From positions 103,973 to 167,972 of the forward strand of contig UZAN01039461.1 of the NCBI GenBank assembly GCA_900618425.1: 64,000 nt of DNA, read 5' to 3'. Position 1 is the stretch's first letter. The number at the start of each line of letters is the position of its first letter. A program made the translations under genes and the position numbers. This document shows positions 1-12,542 of this stretch, piece after piece. Under the pieces are notes generated by a model. That model saw only the letters and a program-made list of their open reading frames with translations, ran no database searches and was not told the DNA's origin. This DNA comes from Echinostoma caproni (lineage: Eukaryota; Platyhelminthes; Trematoda; Plagiorchiida; Echinostomatidae).

Positions 1-568
1 TGCGCATCCTTTTTTCGTTTTCTCAAATGGCACTCTGACTGCGAATCTCCCGCAAGGGAACCGAAACCACTGCCATTGAGCGAATGATAGACGGTCAATA
101 AAGCATGATTATATGAACGGTTGTTCCACAGAACAACAACATATAAACCCTGATTTCTTTGAATGAATAGAAGCAAGAAAGGATGTCAATGTGAATATAA
201 AATCACCTCGTTTAGGACTAGGGATACTCGAAAGCTGTGGTCCATCATTTTGGTGGGCCCAGTGCATGATGTTGTTGAGGAGATGTGTAGTAAATGAAGC
301 TCCGAATAAACACTTTAGCTATTTGTGACAGTGGCCAATTCGAACAATCGATCAGAAATGACTTTATGGTAGCCTCATTTTGTAGGTGCTTTATTTGTTG
401 TGATTACCGATGATCAATTTGATGAATTTGATATAGAAACGATATCTTATTACTATGTTGCATCATACCTAATAGCGGGAAATTCCAAATAGAAGTTTGC
501 TGAAAATATCATGAATAACTACTATCGTGGACACTTAATTTTTACGTAACTTTTTCCCTGTATTTAGG
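1..568. other. Intergenic, no feature seen
   Basis: AT-rich DNA with frequent stops in all frames and no recognisable gene, RNA or repeat. It ends in a short pyrimidine-rich stretch and an AG at 566-567 that leads into the exon-like segment described next. Confidence 0.5.
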
Positions 569-754
569 GGCCGTGTAATCGCTGTCATAGTGCAATGTTT
601 GGATCTATTCAAGAACGAGATCTTCCCTCGTATTGAACAATGGCTCAAATCCACTGCTGGTCAAAGTGACGAAATGCTTATTCCAGCGGGACAAGTCTTT
701 CTATTGTATTCAAGCTTTAGCGAGTTATATACAAGCTTTCAGCCAAAACATGCC
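569..754 (+). other. Exon-like open segment, unidentified
   Basis: An acceptor-like pyrimidine stretch ending in AG at 566-567 is followed by 62 open codons, closed by TAG at 755-757. There is no in-frame ATG at the left end, so it would have to be an internal exon or a relic. The translation looks protein-like, with an amphipathic start containing FPRIEQWLKS followed by an aromatic-rich end. No strong GT donor is visible before the stop. I do not recognise the family. It may be a decayed exon of a gene lying to the left, or chance. Confidence 0.22.
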
Positions 755-1321
755 TAGAACCGTGGTTACAACAAAAAGGCAAAAGAAATATGTTTAGGCA
801 CATTCTAACATATAGTCAACATAGAAAAACCTTAATGAAATGTAAATTTATCATTACTATAATTTTTTAGTTGAATCGCGTCGTATGGCAATGACATTTT
901 CCCCTTTGTATGGCGTTCCTTCAAGAAGGATCGATACAGAACCTTGAAGAATTTGTTCCTAAAGGCCTGCAAACACTTTACTTAGTTCCATCAAGTTTTC
1001 GGACTCTTGATATTTTTGATATTTTTCTTCCATGAAAGTGTTCACTTGGGTCAAGCTCTGGCAATTTATCCGGTCGCTGAACGACATAATATGGTTTCCA
1101 TAATTGGTCGTTTTGACAAGGGTATGCCAAAGTGTTATTATTAAACAGCGCCTTTCAGCGCTTATTCAACACCGTTGGATACATAGCACCAGCCATGGTT
1201 CCTTCAATGAAAATGAACACGTTCCTTCTAAGAGAGAAGGAATTTCACTACGTCGTAGTAGAACTCCGTGACGTCACAATATTGCAAAACTAATTTCGTC
1301 CCTTCAACCTTTAGGACCTAG

Positions 1322-1558
1322 TCTATTCAGCTTTTTCTGGTAGCTGAAGCCTTACTTTACTGCTCCACCTCAAATTACTCCACCGTGTTCCACACTAGTA
1401 ACGCCGGTGGATTGCCCACACTCAACTCCTTCACAGGTAATCGATCATCCAATGAAAAATTATCAGCTGTTGTGAATTCAAATCAACTTTGTTCATCACT
1501 CTTTTACTATGCTGGAGAATGCAGATGTTGCAAAGCAGTTCTTACTAAGACATTGGAC
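1322..1558 (+). other. Exon-like open segment, unidentified
   Basis: A 79-codon frame without ATG runs from just after TAG (1319-1321) to TAA (1559-1561). An acceptor-like site (cctttag, AG at 1313-1314) lies just upstream, and a donor-like CACAG|GTAATC lies at about 1435. The part before the donor reads as plausible protein, with the stretch QLFLVAEALLYC. The TAG directly after the acceptor is in frame, so a functional exon would need a different acceptor. It may belong with the segment at 569-754 as debris of one gene. No function is assigned. Confidence 0.2.
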
Positions 1559-2285
1559 TAATTCGATTTAGTTTTCCCTTGTAATGGTGTGAATGAGAGA
1601 TACTAAGTTCTCTGCATCACTTTATCATTATGAACCTGTAGATTTTGGTTTGTTTAACGCTAGCGTTATCTTAACGGCCGTCTGTTGAAATTCCCATATC
1701 CTAGTATACTGATAGAGAGACTGTTGCTTCTTCAAACCATTTTCGAACCCAGATGAAGCAGATCGAGATTTCTTGCCCACTCCCGTTGTTTGAATGAAGG
1801 TCAATTGACATGTGTGAATTAAAGGTCAAATGAGTACTGGTTACGAGAACTAGGTCGTCTGATCGAATCTTGTTGTTCTTTGAGCATTATAGACGTGCGC
1901 ACAAGCTTGCATATGACCTTTGGGCCGATTGATGTTCTCTTTTTTTACCATGTATACGTGTACATTGACCACGTATGCTGTCAGTACCAGACCTGGATGA
2001 TTTCTGATCGATTCTAGGCATGCACGAATGGAATGAACAGTCTCAACCGATCACCGAATAGCCGATATCACTGATGATGTCCGTTAACATAAAAACCACA
2101 AGCACTTCCCTGTGAACTCTAAAGGTCTAGTCCAGTAACAGCAAAATGTACACCGAATATCATACCATTAAACATAGACAAAGTTCTTTCCTGTAACTTC
2201 ACTTCCGTTCTACCTCCTTTTACACACAAGAAATTTAGTTGTCCCCAAAACGTGGCAAATAGTATAACTCACAGAAGGGTGTATA

Positions 2286-2312
2286 AAATTGTTTCTCTAT
2301 GTGAAACAATTT
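2286..2312. repeat. Perfect 10-bp inverted repeat, 7-nt loop
   Basis: AAATTGTTTC at 2286-2295 pairs perfectly with GAAACAATTT at 2303-2312 across a 7-nt loop. It is AT-rich, isolated from any gene, and of unknown role. Confidence 0.6.
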
Positions 2313-5300
2313 GCATATATTTTGGAGACAAATTATTGAGAGAATAACTGTGTTATCTAGAATAGAATCTGGTCAATCTGAAAGAATAATGATCTACTTG
2401 CAATACATTTCACTTGATCGATTCAGTCTGACGATGGATGACGTTATTTTGATGTCTCAGAAAGACAAGGGGTAATAGAAGGATAGGCGCAAACTACCTA
2501 CGATTAATTTATCATAAAAAATCGGTAAAAGAAGAGCAAAGGGTATCATAACATACCTATCGGTGCAACTTTGCATAATGAATTGGACCATGCAGACCTC
2601 AATAACTTGTCGATGATTGTTTTTGACATGCAATATAACCGATTTGTTCTTTGAAAGTGTTATAGTACTTCCCATATGTACGCACATCGTCTGAGATTTT
2701 CTCGCACTCCATGCCCTAGGCATATGGTTTTAGTTAATATCAAATCAGAAGCGGGAAAACCACAGATCTAATTCAAACAGTCTGTACAGCTGTTCTGAAA
2801 ACAATCGAAGCAGATGTGAATTTTTGTTTGAACGGGACGTCAGATCGTGCAGGCGTTTATAAATTCGTGACCTTTACTAGCATTCGTTCTAAATGGAAAA
2901 ACGTTTTACACTGCGGATGCAGTCGCATTTTGTATACTTTCATAGTACATCTCTCTTCAATTTTCCAACTTCAATACCAACCTCTAGCGGGAATAAATCG
3001 GCTGTCTGACAGATGCATGGACAAACGCAGCACTGTACTGGTCAATCCCGACCATTTTACAATTGAGTGAGATAGGCAGAAAATTGAATTTTAATTCGAG
3101 CTCCACTGCATGGGCTGTCAATCATATTGGCAATTCAGAAACGACAGAAATGAAGATTATTTTGTATAAGGATTGTAGTCAACATTTTGCTTTAAAATTA
3201 TATGTTAATTTACAAGAATTACTGTCAGAGTTACTTGGTTCTACATTTATTGGGGGAGGATTTATGAAGAGGTGCACAGGTTGTAAAAGTATAACCGTTA
3301 TCCGTTGTTTGGCGTATACAATAAACTAATAAATAATTAAATATACATATATATTGCGTTTTAGCACGCTTCTGTATTGGGATTCCCCGTTTAAAAAACG
3401 TCCGAGACACTGTACGATGGAATAGATTTATGGTAATTTAATTCTGGCAATTCACACACAAATGGACAGTTGCAAACACGGATCCAGGAGCACATTCCAT
3501 TTTGGTTTGGGCGCCGACTGATCGATCACACGATCAAAGGTTCTTCTCCAGTTTGACCCCTCACACCCACACAATCATCAGCAATCACTAACACCCAATA
3601 AAATGACACTAGCATCAATCCCACCATTATCAAAGGACACCGAACACACAAACAGCCTGTTTCATCTACAACTCGATATCTGTTGATGACCAACCATGGT
3701 CCGGACCCGAAAGCCGATTTCAGACCATTTATACTAAAATCAACCCCTGGCTGCTTAGGTTTGCGCAGTCGGTCGCAATCAGAACGTGGAAACCTGGCTA
3801 ATATGTGCAAAAATAACTGCCTTTGCAGTGGTAGAACCGTGGTAAATCGGCCCAAATGTATTCATGTGTAACCTAATGTACTGTTCAATGAAATAAACTG
3901 TATTTTTCGGCCGTATTGTATCAGTTGAGATGCAGTGAAAGGTGCCTAGGTATCAGCAGTTCAGCCTAAATTTGCTGTGCTTTCTCTTCAGATTCACACA
4001 AACTGCCGGTTAGAAGTCGTGTATTTAAATTAAAGGAAGAGTCACTTAGAGAACCTCACTCAGCACAGGCTGAAAAATCGAGATCGAAAATCTGTTTAGT
4101 GATTTCACGACTTGTAACATTATTCAGTGTAGGAAAGAAACGTATCTTCCTGGATTTATTGTTCAAATGCCATCAATTCAACCCGTCGTGTCCAGTTTTG
4201 TAAACCTACGGAAACAATTTAAATGACCAAAATCTGTCTCAAAAATGTTTTATTCTACAAAGCGAAATAAATTTCAATATCACATTCCTCTCCTACTCAG
4301 ACAACCCAGGTGAATGGGGTGATGAGTTGTTTGTCCACACGTGATGGCATGTTGATGAAAAGTTCATGAATTTGTCTATCTTGATTGGGCGAGACTGAGG
4401 TACTCTGGTTCCAGTTCATGCTTCGCATTCACAAATGGTCATTTACTTTTGTGGGTATTCGATTAGATCAATTCCAAGTCCGTCAGATTTGGGCTTATGC
4501 GGTAAACGACTTAAGACTTTAGAGCCTAGAATGATCCGTACCTCAAGGAAAACTCTGTTCTTTTTACCATGTGCAATTTGGTGTATACATTCCCGGAAAA
4601 TTTCAGGGGCTTGCAGGTTTACAATGGAGTGCAGGACAAAAGGAATATGATGAATCAGATTAAGACCGGGTGAGGGAATTTCGGATCAATCGACCACAGT
4701 TGCTCACTCATGGAATTGGAACTGAAACGCATTGAGTTAACTGGTGGCTACGCCCACTTTCTTTATCTGTGAAATAACTTTGCGATGAATTATTTACCGG
4801 TGGGGAAGAATGACTGAGTAATCATTGCGTGACGGATCCCGCGTTAAGTTATCTTGTGTATGATTACCGAAGTCGCAACTAAGAGCTATAAAGTATCATT
4901 CGCATCGGATCAAAATTATTGGTTATTGAGCAATAATTATTGTTATTGCCGATGATATATAAAAGGGAACAGAAAACAAGATCTGTAATTTTTATGAAAT
5001 AATTTTTCTCACTTGATTTATCTTACATACAGAAAAAAGTGAGCAAATTCTTATTATAAGTCTAATTCCATGCTCAAACCGATTAAGCAAATTGAAAGAG
5101 ACAATCGACTTATAACGATGGAGGACGTTAAACAGCAAATCTACTTTGAAACGGTACAAAAAACAATTATTGTAGCTTGAGTTGATGGGGGGATCAAAAA
5201 TACATTTACATCACACTACTTGATGAGAAACCTCTTACAAAACCCAAATTCCATGTGCAGCCACGGAAATCAAAGGATTCTATTGTAGAACTGCCTTTAG

Positions 5301-8300
5301 TTTAATAATGTGTTTGAAATACAGGGGTTTTCAGTCAGACTTTCCGAAATGTACGCAGGGCGCATAGCAATTATCTCCGAAGCCTCCATTTATTATGCAA
5401 ACATTTTCAAACATTTTCATGAGAGCAAGAAGATGCATCTTACTCTTATGAAAACGATAAATTGAACAGGTTGCATTAAACATCAAACATTGTTGGGATA
5501 AGCTTAATACTTCATTCTTTCCATCTCAGTAATCAATGTACTTGAAGTTATGTATCGTATTAGGATGATGAGAAGTTAGTTGATCATGGAATGTGGACGT
5601 ACCAGTGAAAAGCCAAGATAGCTTTGCACTGTTGTTTCAGCTTTTCCAGGAGTTATTAGAGATGTAAACTCACCGAAAACTGGAACAAGGAAATGTAAAT
5701 TGTTCATCGAGGGATTTCGTAGAATGATAACTCTGGATGAATTACTTCTTCAACATATATTCAGTTACTTTATTATTGGTGCTATTCACAAGCTGCTTGA
5801 TGTTTAGACTGCAATTGTTTTCAAACTTATGTTCATGAGTGGAGTAATTCGAGGTCTGCGTAAAACATTTGAGTGATAATCTAGGAAATATCTAAGTCAA
5901 TAGCGGATTGCGAGAATCTATATAGGGATAACACAGATAAGCACTGATATACCTTTTGAGTAATGAGAAAACATTCGTCATTTGTATTGCCAGTTGCTAT
6001 GCATTGTCGCATAGTTTCACTGCCGCGGATGATAATTCTCAACTTTGTCGTCCGTCTTATTAGCCTGAGCACATGAGCTCTTTAACGCGTAGCACCATCT
6101 TCATTAAAAGATTATTGAACTTGAAACTAAATTAACCAAAGCTGTCTTAAAAAGGTTCCTATCCGTATAATATCTTCTAAAAAACAAGTTTACAAGGGAA
6201 TATGAATGCCTGGTGATTCAGGATATACGCACCTGCTTTCAAATATCAGTGCTGCCTAAGAAATCTGACTAAATGTTGATAGTGGAAATCGCAGTTTATT
6301 TATGTGAATTAGCCACGGATGGATTCAAAAAAGGAAATCAAAACTTGCTGTGGGTAACTTTTGAGGGTGTGTTATTAGAAATTCATGCAATAGCGGTCAG
6401 ATTTCTTCAGGTAAAAGATTTTCATGTATTTAGTTTGTCCGAAAAAGTTTCAATATCTGACAATTAACTGTGTTACGATTAGGTCTAGCAAAGAGCTTGA
6501 AAGCTGTGATGTGTAACGAAGTTATGAAAAGCATGGTGATCAATCTGTATTTTTCCTTCTACCTTCTGCGAGCTCCTTAGATGCAATACTGAGCACGATG
6601 GTGCTGAAAATCTTTTCTAGCTGTACCGTTCCCTATGTTTTGCGGCATTCCTTTTAGAAATTCATTCTCAATGACGCACCGATGCATTCGTTTGGGAATC
6701 AAAGCTATAATCGGAAGATATTTTGCCGTCAATCACACTCAGTGATTTCATGTAATTTAACAGTCTGTCATAGTTTGAACTGTATGGAGGTCTGCTAACT
6801 GATTTATTTTAATGGACCGGAGAACTGGAACGACTAAAGCAAACATAAAATTACACAATTATGTACTTTTATATAAGATTTAAGAATGTTTTATCCGCTG
6901 TGACAATAACTACGCTATGAACCTACCTGAATGAATTTAATTTCGTTCATGAGGACTGTGTATGCCAGAGATCTTCTGTCTACTTCGAATACATTAACTG
7001 AGGGCACACACAGATCAACGGAAGCTGTGGTTGACAGTCGGGAGAGAAGTTTTGAAGGTTAACGAGCACACAGTATGTGTTAAAGATTCGGTTCCGGTAA
7101 GACTCATTCTCACTCATAACAGTTTAATCAAATCTGATCAGTTCACTGCGCACAGCCTCGGTTAACAATTTTTGCCCTGGAATCTAAACTGAAATGACAA
7201 TTCATATTTCATTCATCGTATTCATTCGTAACCGTATTCAGTGTACCCGTGAATTACTGACTTCATAGCATTCATTAGTGACTGAAAAATTTCTCAGCAC
7301 CTGAGCATTTTAGTAGTTCTGCATCATGCTGGAATTAAAATGCTCCGTTCCTTCTGTTTTCGTCGCTTTTGTTGGTCAGTTTCACGAAAAGATCATAGAA
7401 GTACGTTTCCAAAGCACTGACAAGCAATTATGGGGGATATTCAAGCAGTTCTATTCTCCTCGGTTGTTTTATGCTTTCTTCCACATTTCGCTTCTCCTTA
7501 CTGTAACAACAAAAGTACAGTGATCCCCTATCACAAAGTGCTTCTCACATGTGTATCATCAGGAAACATATGAACAAACAAACAATCTCCACTTTATTTT
7601 ACTGGATTTATTCACATGTAGAAGCATTAGATGTAGTTTTTAGAACATTTCACTTCGATTTAGTTTATTGTAGACCTTTCGTCGGAATATTATTTTGACC
7701 TTTTCGTGCCAGCTTTAAAGAATTTAATTAGCACAGTGGAGTTACAGTTCTCATTTTTTCTGCATCGAACAGATCGCAAATTTAGTCGGTAGGTGCTGCT
7801 TGCCATTCTTTCATATCCAATCGTAACTTTACATTAGCACAAATGTAAAAATTGACCCATTTCAATGAGTTTAAAAGCAATAGGTCAAATAGATTCAGAC
7901 CTGACGTTAACGAATTGCCGATTAGCATGATATGTTTTGTTTTCTTTATCTGAGGATGACCAATAGTTGCAGGTTCGGTAAAACTAGTCTGCTTAACTTT
8001 CGATAATCAGGTTTTTCTCTGAGGTTTGTGTTTGTACGTAATTATCACACGACGAAGTTAGATCGTTTCTAACCGGGGTCATTGTGAAATCAAAACAAAT
8101 TACAGATTCTCTGGAATAGAAATGAAACCTTCTTAAATCCTTCTATGTACATATTGTTTCTAGTATTTTTATATCATTTTATCAAAAAGCTAACATTACC
8201 GGGCGAAAAGGCCAATAATTATAGGTTGAAACAAATAAGTACAAGCTACTTTCGCTACCTTAACCCACCAAATTTTAAATCCACGGAGATGTCAGTAAAA

Positions 8301-10380
8301 TGCCGTTTTTAATATGTAGTATTGAAACAGGAAAACGTTAGTGGTCTTCAGCGAAGAATGGAGCAAAATGTCTTCTCTTCCAATGTTTGATCACGTGTTT
8401 CCTTGGTATTTTGAAGAAAAATGTTCTGTTACCAAGCCTTGGGATAAAGTTCAGAGATGTAAAATACTTTAAACCGATTAAATTTTACAGGTCGGAAGCA
8501 ATGTATGTTGATTGGTGGTGACGATAAACAAAAAACACTAAACATTTAGAATATCGCTCTCGCAGTAAACAGAGGCATCAATCAGAAGCAAAACGGTACA
8601 GAAAGTGGTCAAGTAAACACTTGATCGGGTCAAGCACTTTGATAAACCGTCTACCAAAACGCTAGGCAAAAAGGAAAACAGGAGGTGGATGGGTAGATAT
8701 TCCGTGATATTAAAAAAAACTGTTGCTTGAAACGTATTTCATATTGGCTTATCACTCTTCCCATCAAATATGACAAAAACAGGATTGTCAGTTATTTTCT
8801 TAATTTATCGCTTTAGTAGCGGTTTACCGAAAGAAAGACCTGTCTCCATAATAAGCTATGTACTTCAGGCTTCATAATATCGTTTTGGAATAGTTCACAA
8901 CCATTGTAATCCAAAGAAATCTGTTACTGTCTGGTTTATCATGAGGTAAGGAAGGTTTCCAACCGATTCTTAAAACCGGATGGTCTTGTCTAAGATTAAC
9001 GAATTGGGATACGCGCAATAACCTCTCAAAGATAGATTGTGCTAGATTATGTATGGGAAAAAGAATCATCTTCTAAGCGACAACCCGGTGGTCAAGAAGA
9101 CAGTTTGCTTATCTTCAGCTTATGCAGTCCCGGGTTTGATGAATTTGCATTGCTGTTAAAACCCGATGAACTAACTCGAAACAACAATCCAGTTCTTACT
9201 AATTTGTAAATTCACGCAACATCTGCTCGGTACACAACAAAATTGATTATATTAGAACATATTATAATATTTGAAACTAACCAAACCTGATTTTTAATTT
9301 AGATGGCAGCCTACAGTTGCATGAGCGGAAACCAAGACATTTATGATGAATTTTGAACAGATTGATACCATAGAGTGTGATCGCCCACAATCATCTCTGT
9401 TCTTAAGAGTTAACATGATAGTTACTTGAGTGAATAACGATCGGCTCGAAGTGAAGCAATTAAAGTTGATTTGGAGTCTAAACAAAATGCTTTCACGAGG
9501 AAGCGTTCCCACATAGACCTCGCATAACTCTTTGAGGTAACGAGGTACGTCGAAATATCGGTTTTCAGAAAGTCATATTCTCAGGTTTCTGTAAACACTT
9601 GTCAAGTGATGTCCCTTTTTTTCGGGGTGATACATTCTAACTTGGAGACTGTATATTTAATTATAAATAGATTACCTTATCACTATTATGAAAGACCAGG
9701 GTGAGGCAGGGTTCTACCAATAAGCTAAGACTAAAATCATGACGTTGATTCTCTCAAAGTGCTTTACACTGAAGATATATCATCTTGCGAACTTGTGCTT
9801 CGTGGCTTTAAGATAGGCAGACTTATCCATTGCAGTCTTTCTTTTAAATCCACTTCCCTGTCAAATGCTGCCTATGAAGCGGGTCTCAACTGGAGTTTCC
9901 TTAACATTGGGCTCCTATCGCATATAACACATAGGTAAAACGATTTTCACCTATTTATCCCGGATACTCGCGTTTGAATGGTCGATATTTAGTTTGGATT
10001 GACTCGGTTGAATTTCGGTAATCCAGCAAATTCAGACTATGGTATAGATAGTTTTTCAATAAAAACACATGCCCAACTGCAAGATAGTGCCTCGAGTGTC
10101 CTGTATATAAGAATTTAATTTTAGTGTGTTGTCTTATCACTATTTGTCATACAGATGTTTGAAAGAGCTTTTGATTAAAACATTTTCTATAAAAATTAGG
10201 AATGTGAACCCTCACCATTTCGTCGTCAACCAGTTCTACTGTATCCTAAAAACGTCAGTGCCGTTCTCTGGGAGGAAAGTAAAAGAAATTTGCATAAGCC
10301 TTTGAACGTTATCGATTCTGTTTATCTCATTGAATAGAGTAAGAGAAATGCCTAACATTCTGGGTATATTCAGTGGCCTG

Positions 10381-10400
10381 GCTGCTTCTNNGCTGCTTCT
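10381..10400. other. Two-base assembly gap between identical 9-mers
   Basis: GCTGCTTCT stands directly before and directly after the NN at 10390-10391. This looks like two contig ends that overlap but were not merged, rather than a biological tandem repeat. Confidence 0.7.
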
Positions 10401-12520
10401 GTAATCGATACAGGTTTACACGTTCCAAAGACCATATATCTTCACTAATGTCGCCTGTACAACGTCGGGGATAGGGCGATATTTTGTTGTCTGTATTCTC
10501 GGCTTGCGTATACTTTTCTGTATTCGAAGCCGCATTTTTAATAAAAAAGATGCTCTATTCTGAGATCTGCCTCAGCCCCAATCATTATATCAGACCGTTC
10601 TATAACTGGCATGCAAAAATAGTAGACTACTCCTTTTATCGGAAGTAATTTGTTATCGTTTTCTCCCTGGTGAAAAAATTTCTACCAGAACCGTCTCGTT
10701 TACCTACTATAGATAGACAGACGGACAAACAGCTATCTATCATATTACATCAATGGAACAACCTGGAAAAATGTGTTGTCACAGTTTTCCGGTTGTACTT
10801 CATGAAGTATTTCATTCTGCTGTGAATTTTGTCTTGTTTTTTTTCTGGGTCCACTGCTATTTACCATTGATCTATTCATTAATGAATTTAAAGTTATATC
10901 CATTGAATATATCACTTTATGTAACCGTACATCACGTGATCCCTTTATTCGTAGCCCAGCAAAAGAATGCCTAAATGACTGTTCCTATCCTTACGATATA
11001 CCTCACTAGATTTATGTTGATCGTTCAAACGTGCTTATAAATCCTTTTATTTACACGTGAATAAGCTCATAAATGTTCTGTCCCCAGGTTTTTCTGACTT
11101 TATATTTAGCTAGTCCAGAAATGATTGCACATGACAGGAGAAGGAGGTCGTTCTAAATAACGTAAAGAGAAACTAAATCAGCAGAAGAATCCGAGAAGAC
11201 TTGATATGACCCGAAAATATTACGAGTTCCGTCAGTTTTCCTGCAAATTTATAAGATTACATCGAATAGAAAAAACAATGTAAATAATGGTCAAATGTAT
11301 GCTAATGAATGGTTGATCAGGCAATGACTAAGAAAAGGCAATTAAGGACAGAAATATGGAATACATCACTCGGCAATTGTCAATCAAAGTGTGTTGAGAA
11401 AACGACCAGATACCGATCATTTGCTTCGACAGAAGTGATCAGTCTGGGCTATGTTCACGAAACGGTTGGTGTGTGTTCTCAGATGGATGACATCACTTGC
11501 GATAGCCTTATCGACGCGGATCCCTGATTTGTTACAAATCTTTTCCTCTCCCTCCTTTCCGTGAGGTCAGCCAATTTGCCGACTAACCGACTGAATGACC
11601 ACATCGATGGGTTACCTACGGAAGATCTTTGGTACACAAAAGATAAACTTGATTAAGATAGGTTGAAAATGGAAAATTCAAAACGTTTTCGCTTACACTT
11701 CAATTAATGCTCCTAGATAAATCTTGATAATACTTATTCTTGCTAGGCAGATGAGAACCCGAAGGCGATTATCTCATCGTGAGGCTGTGATGGACCGATA
11801 ACCTCAATGGAACTCTGACCCATGCATCAACGTAACCTAATCTTTTATTTGGCAAACTATTTACTATTTGAGTGACGGGACTGCAACAAAAGCTCTGATA
11901 TTTCCACGTTTGATTCACCCAATCAACTTACAGAGGGATTTGGTTTTCCCATGTAAGCCGTCCAACTAGGTGGGTTTTCGTTATGGTTCACCAGAACTCA
12001 TCGAACGAACGCTAATGCTGAGTTACCTTGCAAATGAAGCTGTCTGACAGATCATTGTCTGCATTTCCAAAGTTATTAGCAGCTTCTATGGATGCTTATT
12101 CTTCCTTGATCTGCATCATAAATTGAGTTGTGCTTTTCATATGTTAACACAGAAATGCATTACTGTATACCTATATGTATATGCATGAACTGCTTTTGTG
12201 TTACTAGATATTAAAGCAATAAGATATCTTTTGCAGAATATAGTTGAAAAATTTTTGACACATTCCATTGTACACTGTCATATAGGGTGGTCAACATGTG
12301 CATTTGTATATAGAACGAGGAATTCAATCGCAACTACGATTTTCATTTTTTGGAAGATTTTTCTCCGTTTAATTACAGTGTGTCTGAACATCCTTGTGTG
12401 TCTTCTAGGTCTACATTTTGTGGTGGAGAGTTATGACCACTCCATGTCACGTCACTCATTTCGGTCACATCGGCCGACTTAAAACACTTGCCCCGTCTCC
12501 TGGGTGAAGGAATCAGCCTT

Positions 12521-12542
12521 ATACACACCTAAGGGTGTGTAT
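12521..12542. repeat. Perfect 9-bp hairpin, 4-nt loop
   Basis: ATACACACC (12521-12529) and GGTGTGTAT (12534-12542) flank the loop TAAG. A similar CACACCTAGGTGTG palindrome ends the SINE at about 44.93 kb, so this may be the terminal hairpin of an older related copy. That link is inference. Confidence 0.5.

Noticed and set aside
3526..3855. 109-codon minus-strand frame, with an overlapping + strand frame
   Set aside because: No known motif; open frames on both strands suggest locally fewer stops and not a gene. It could be an unrecognised repeat.
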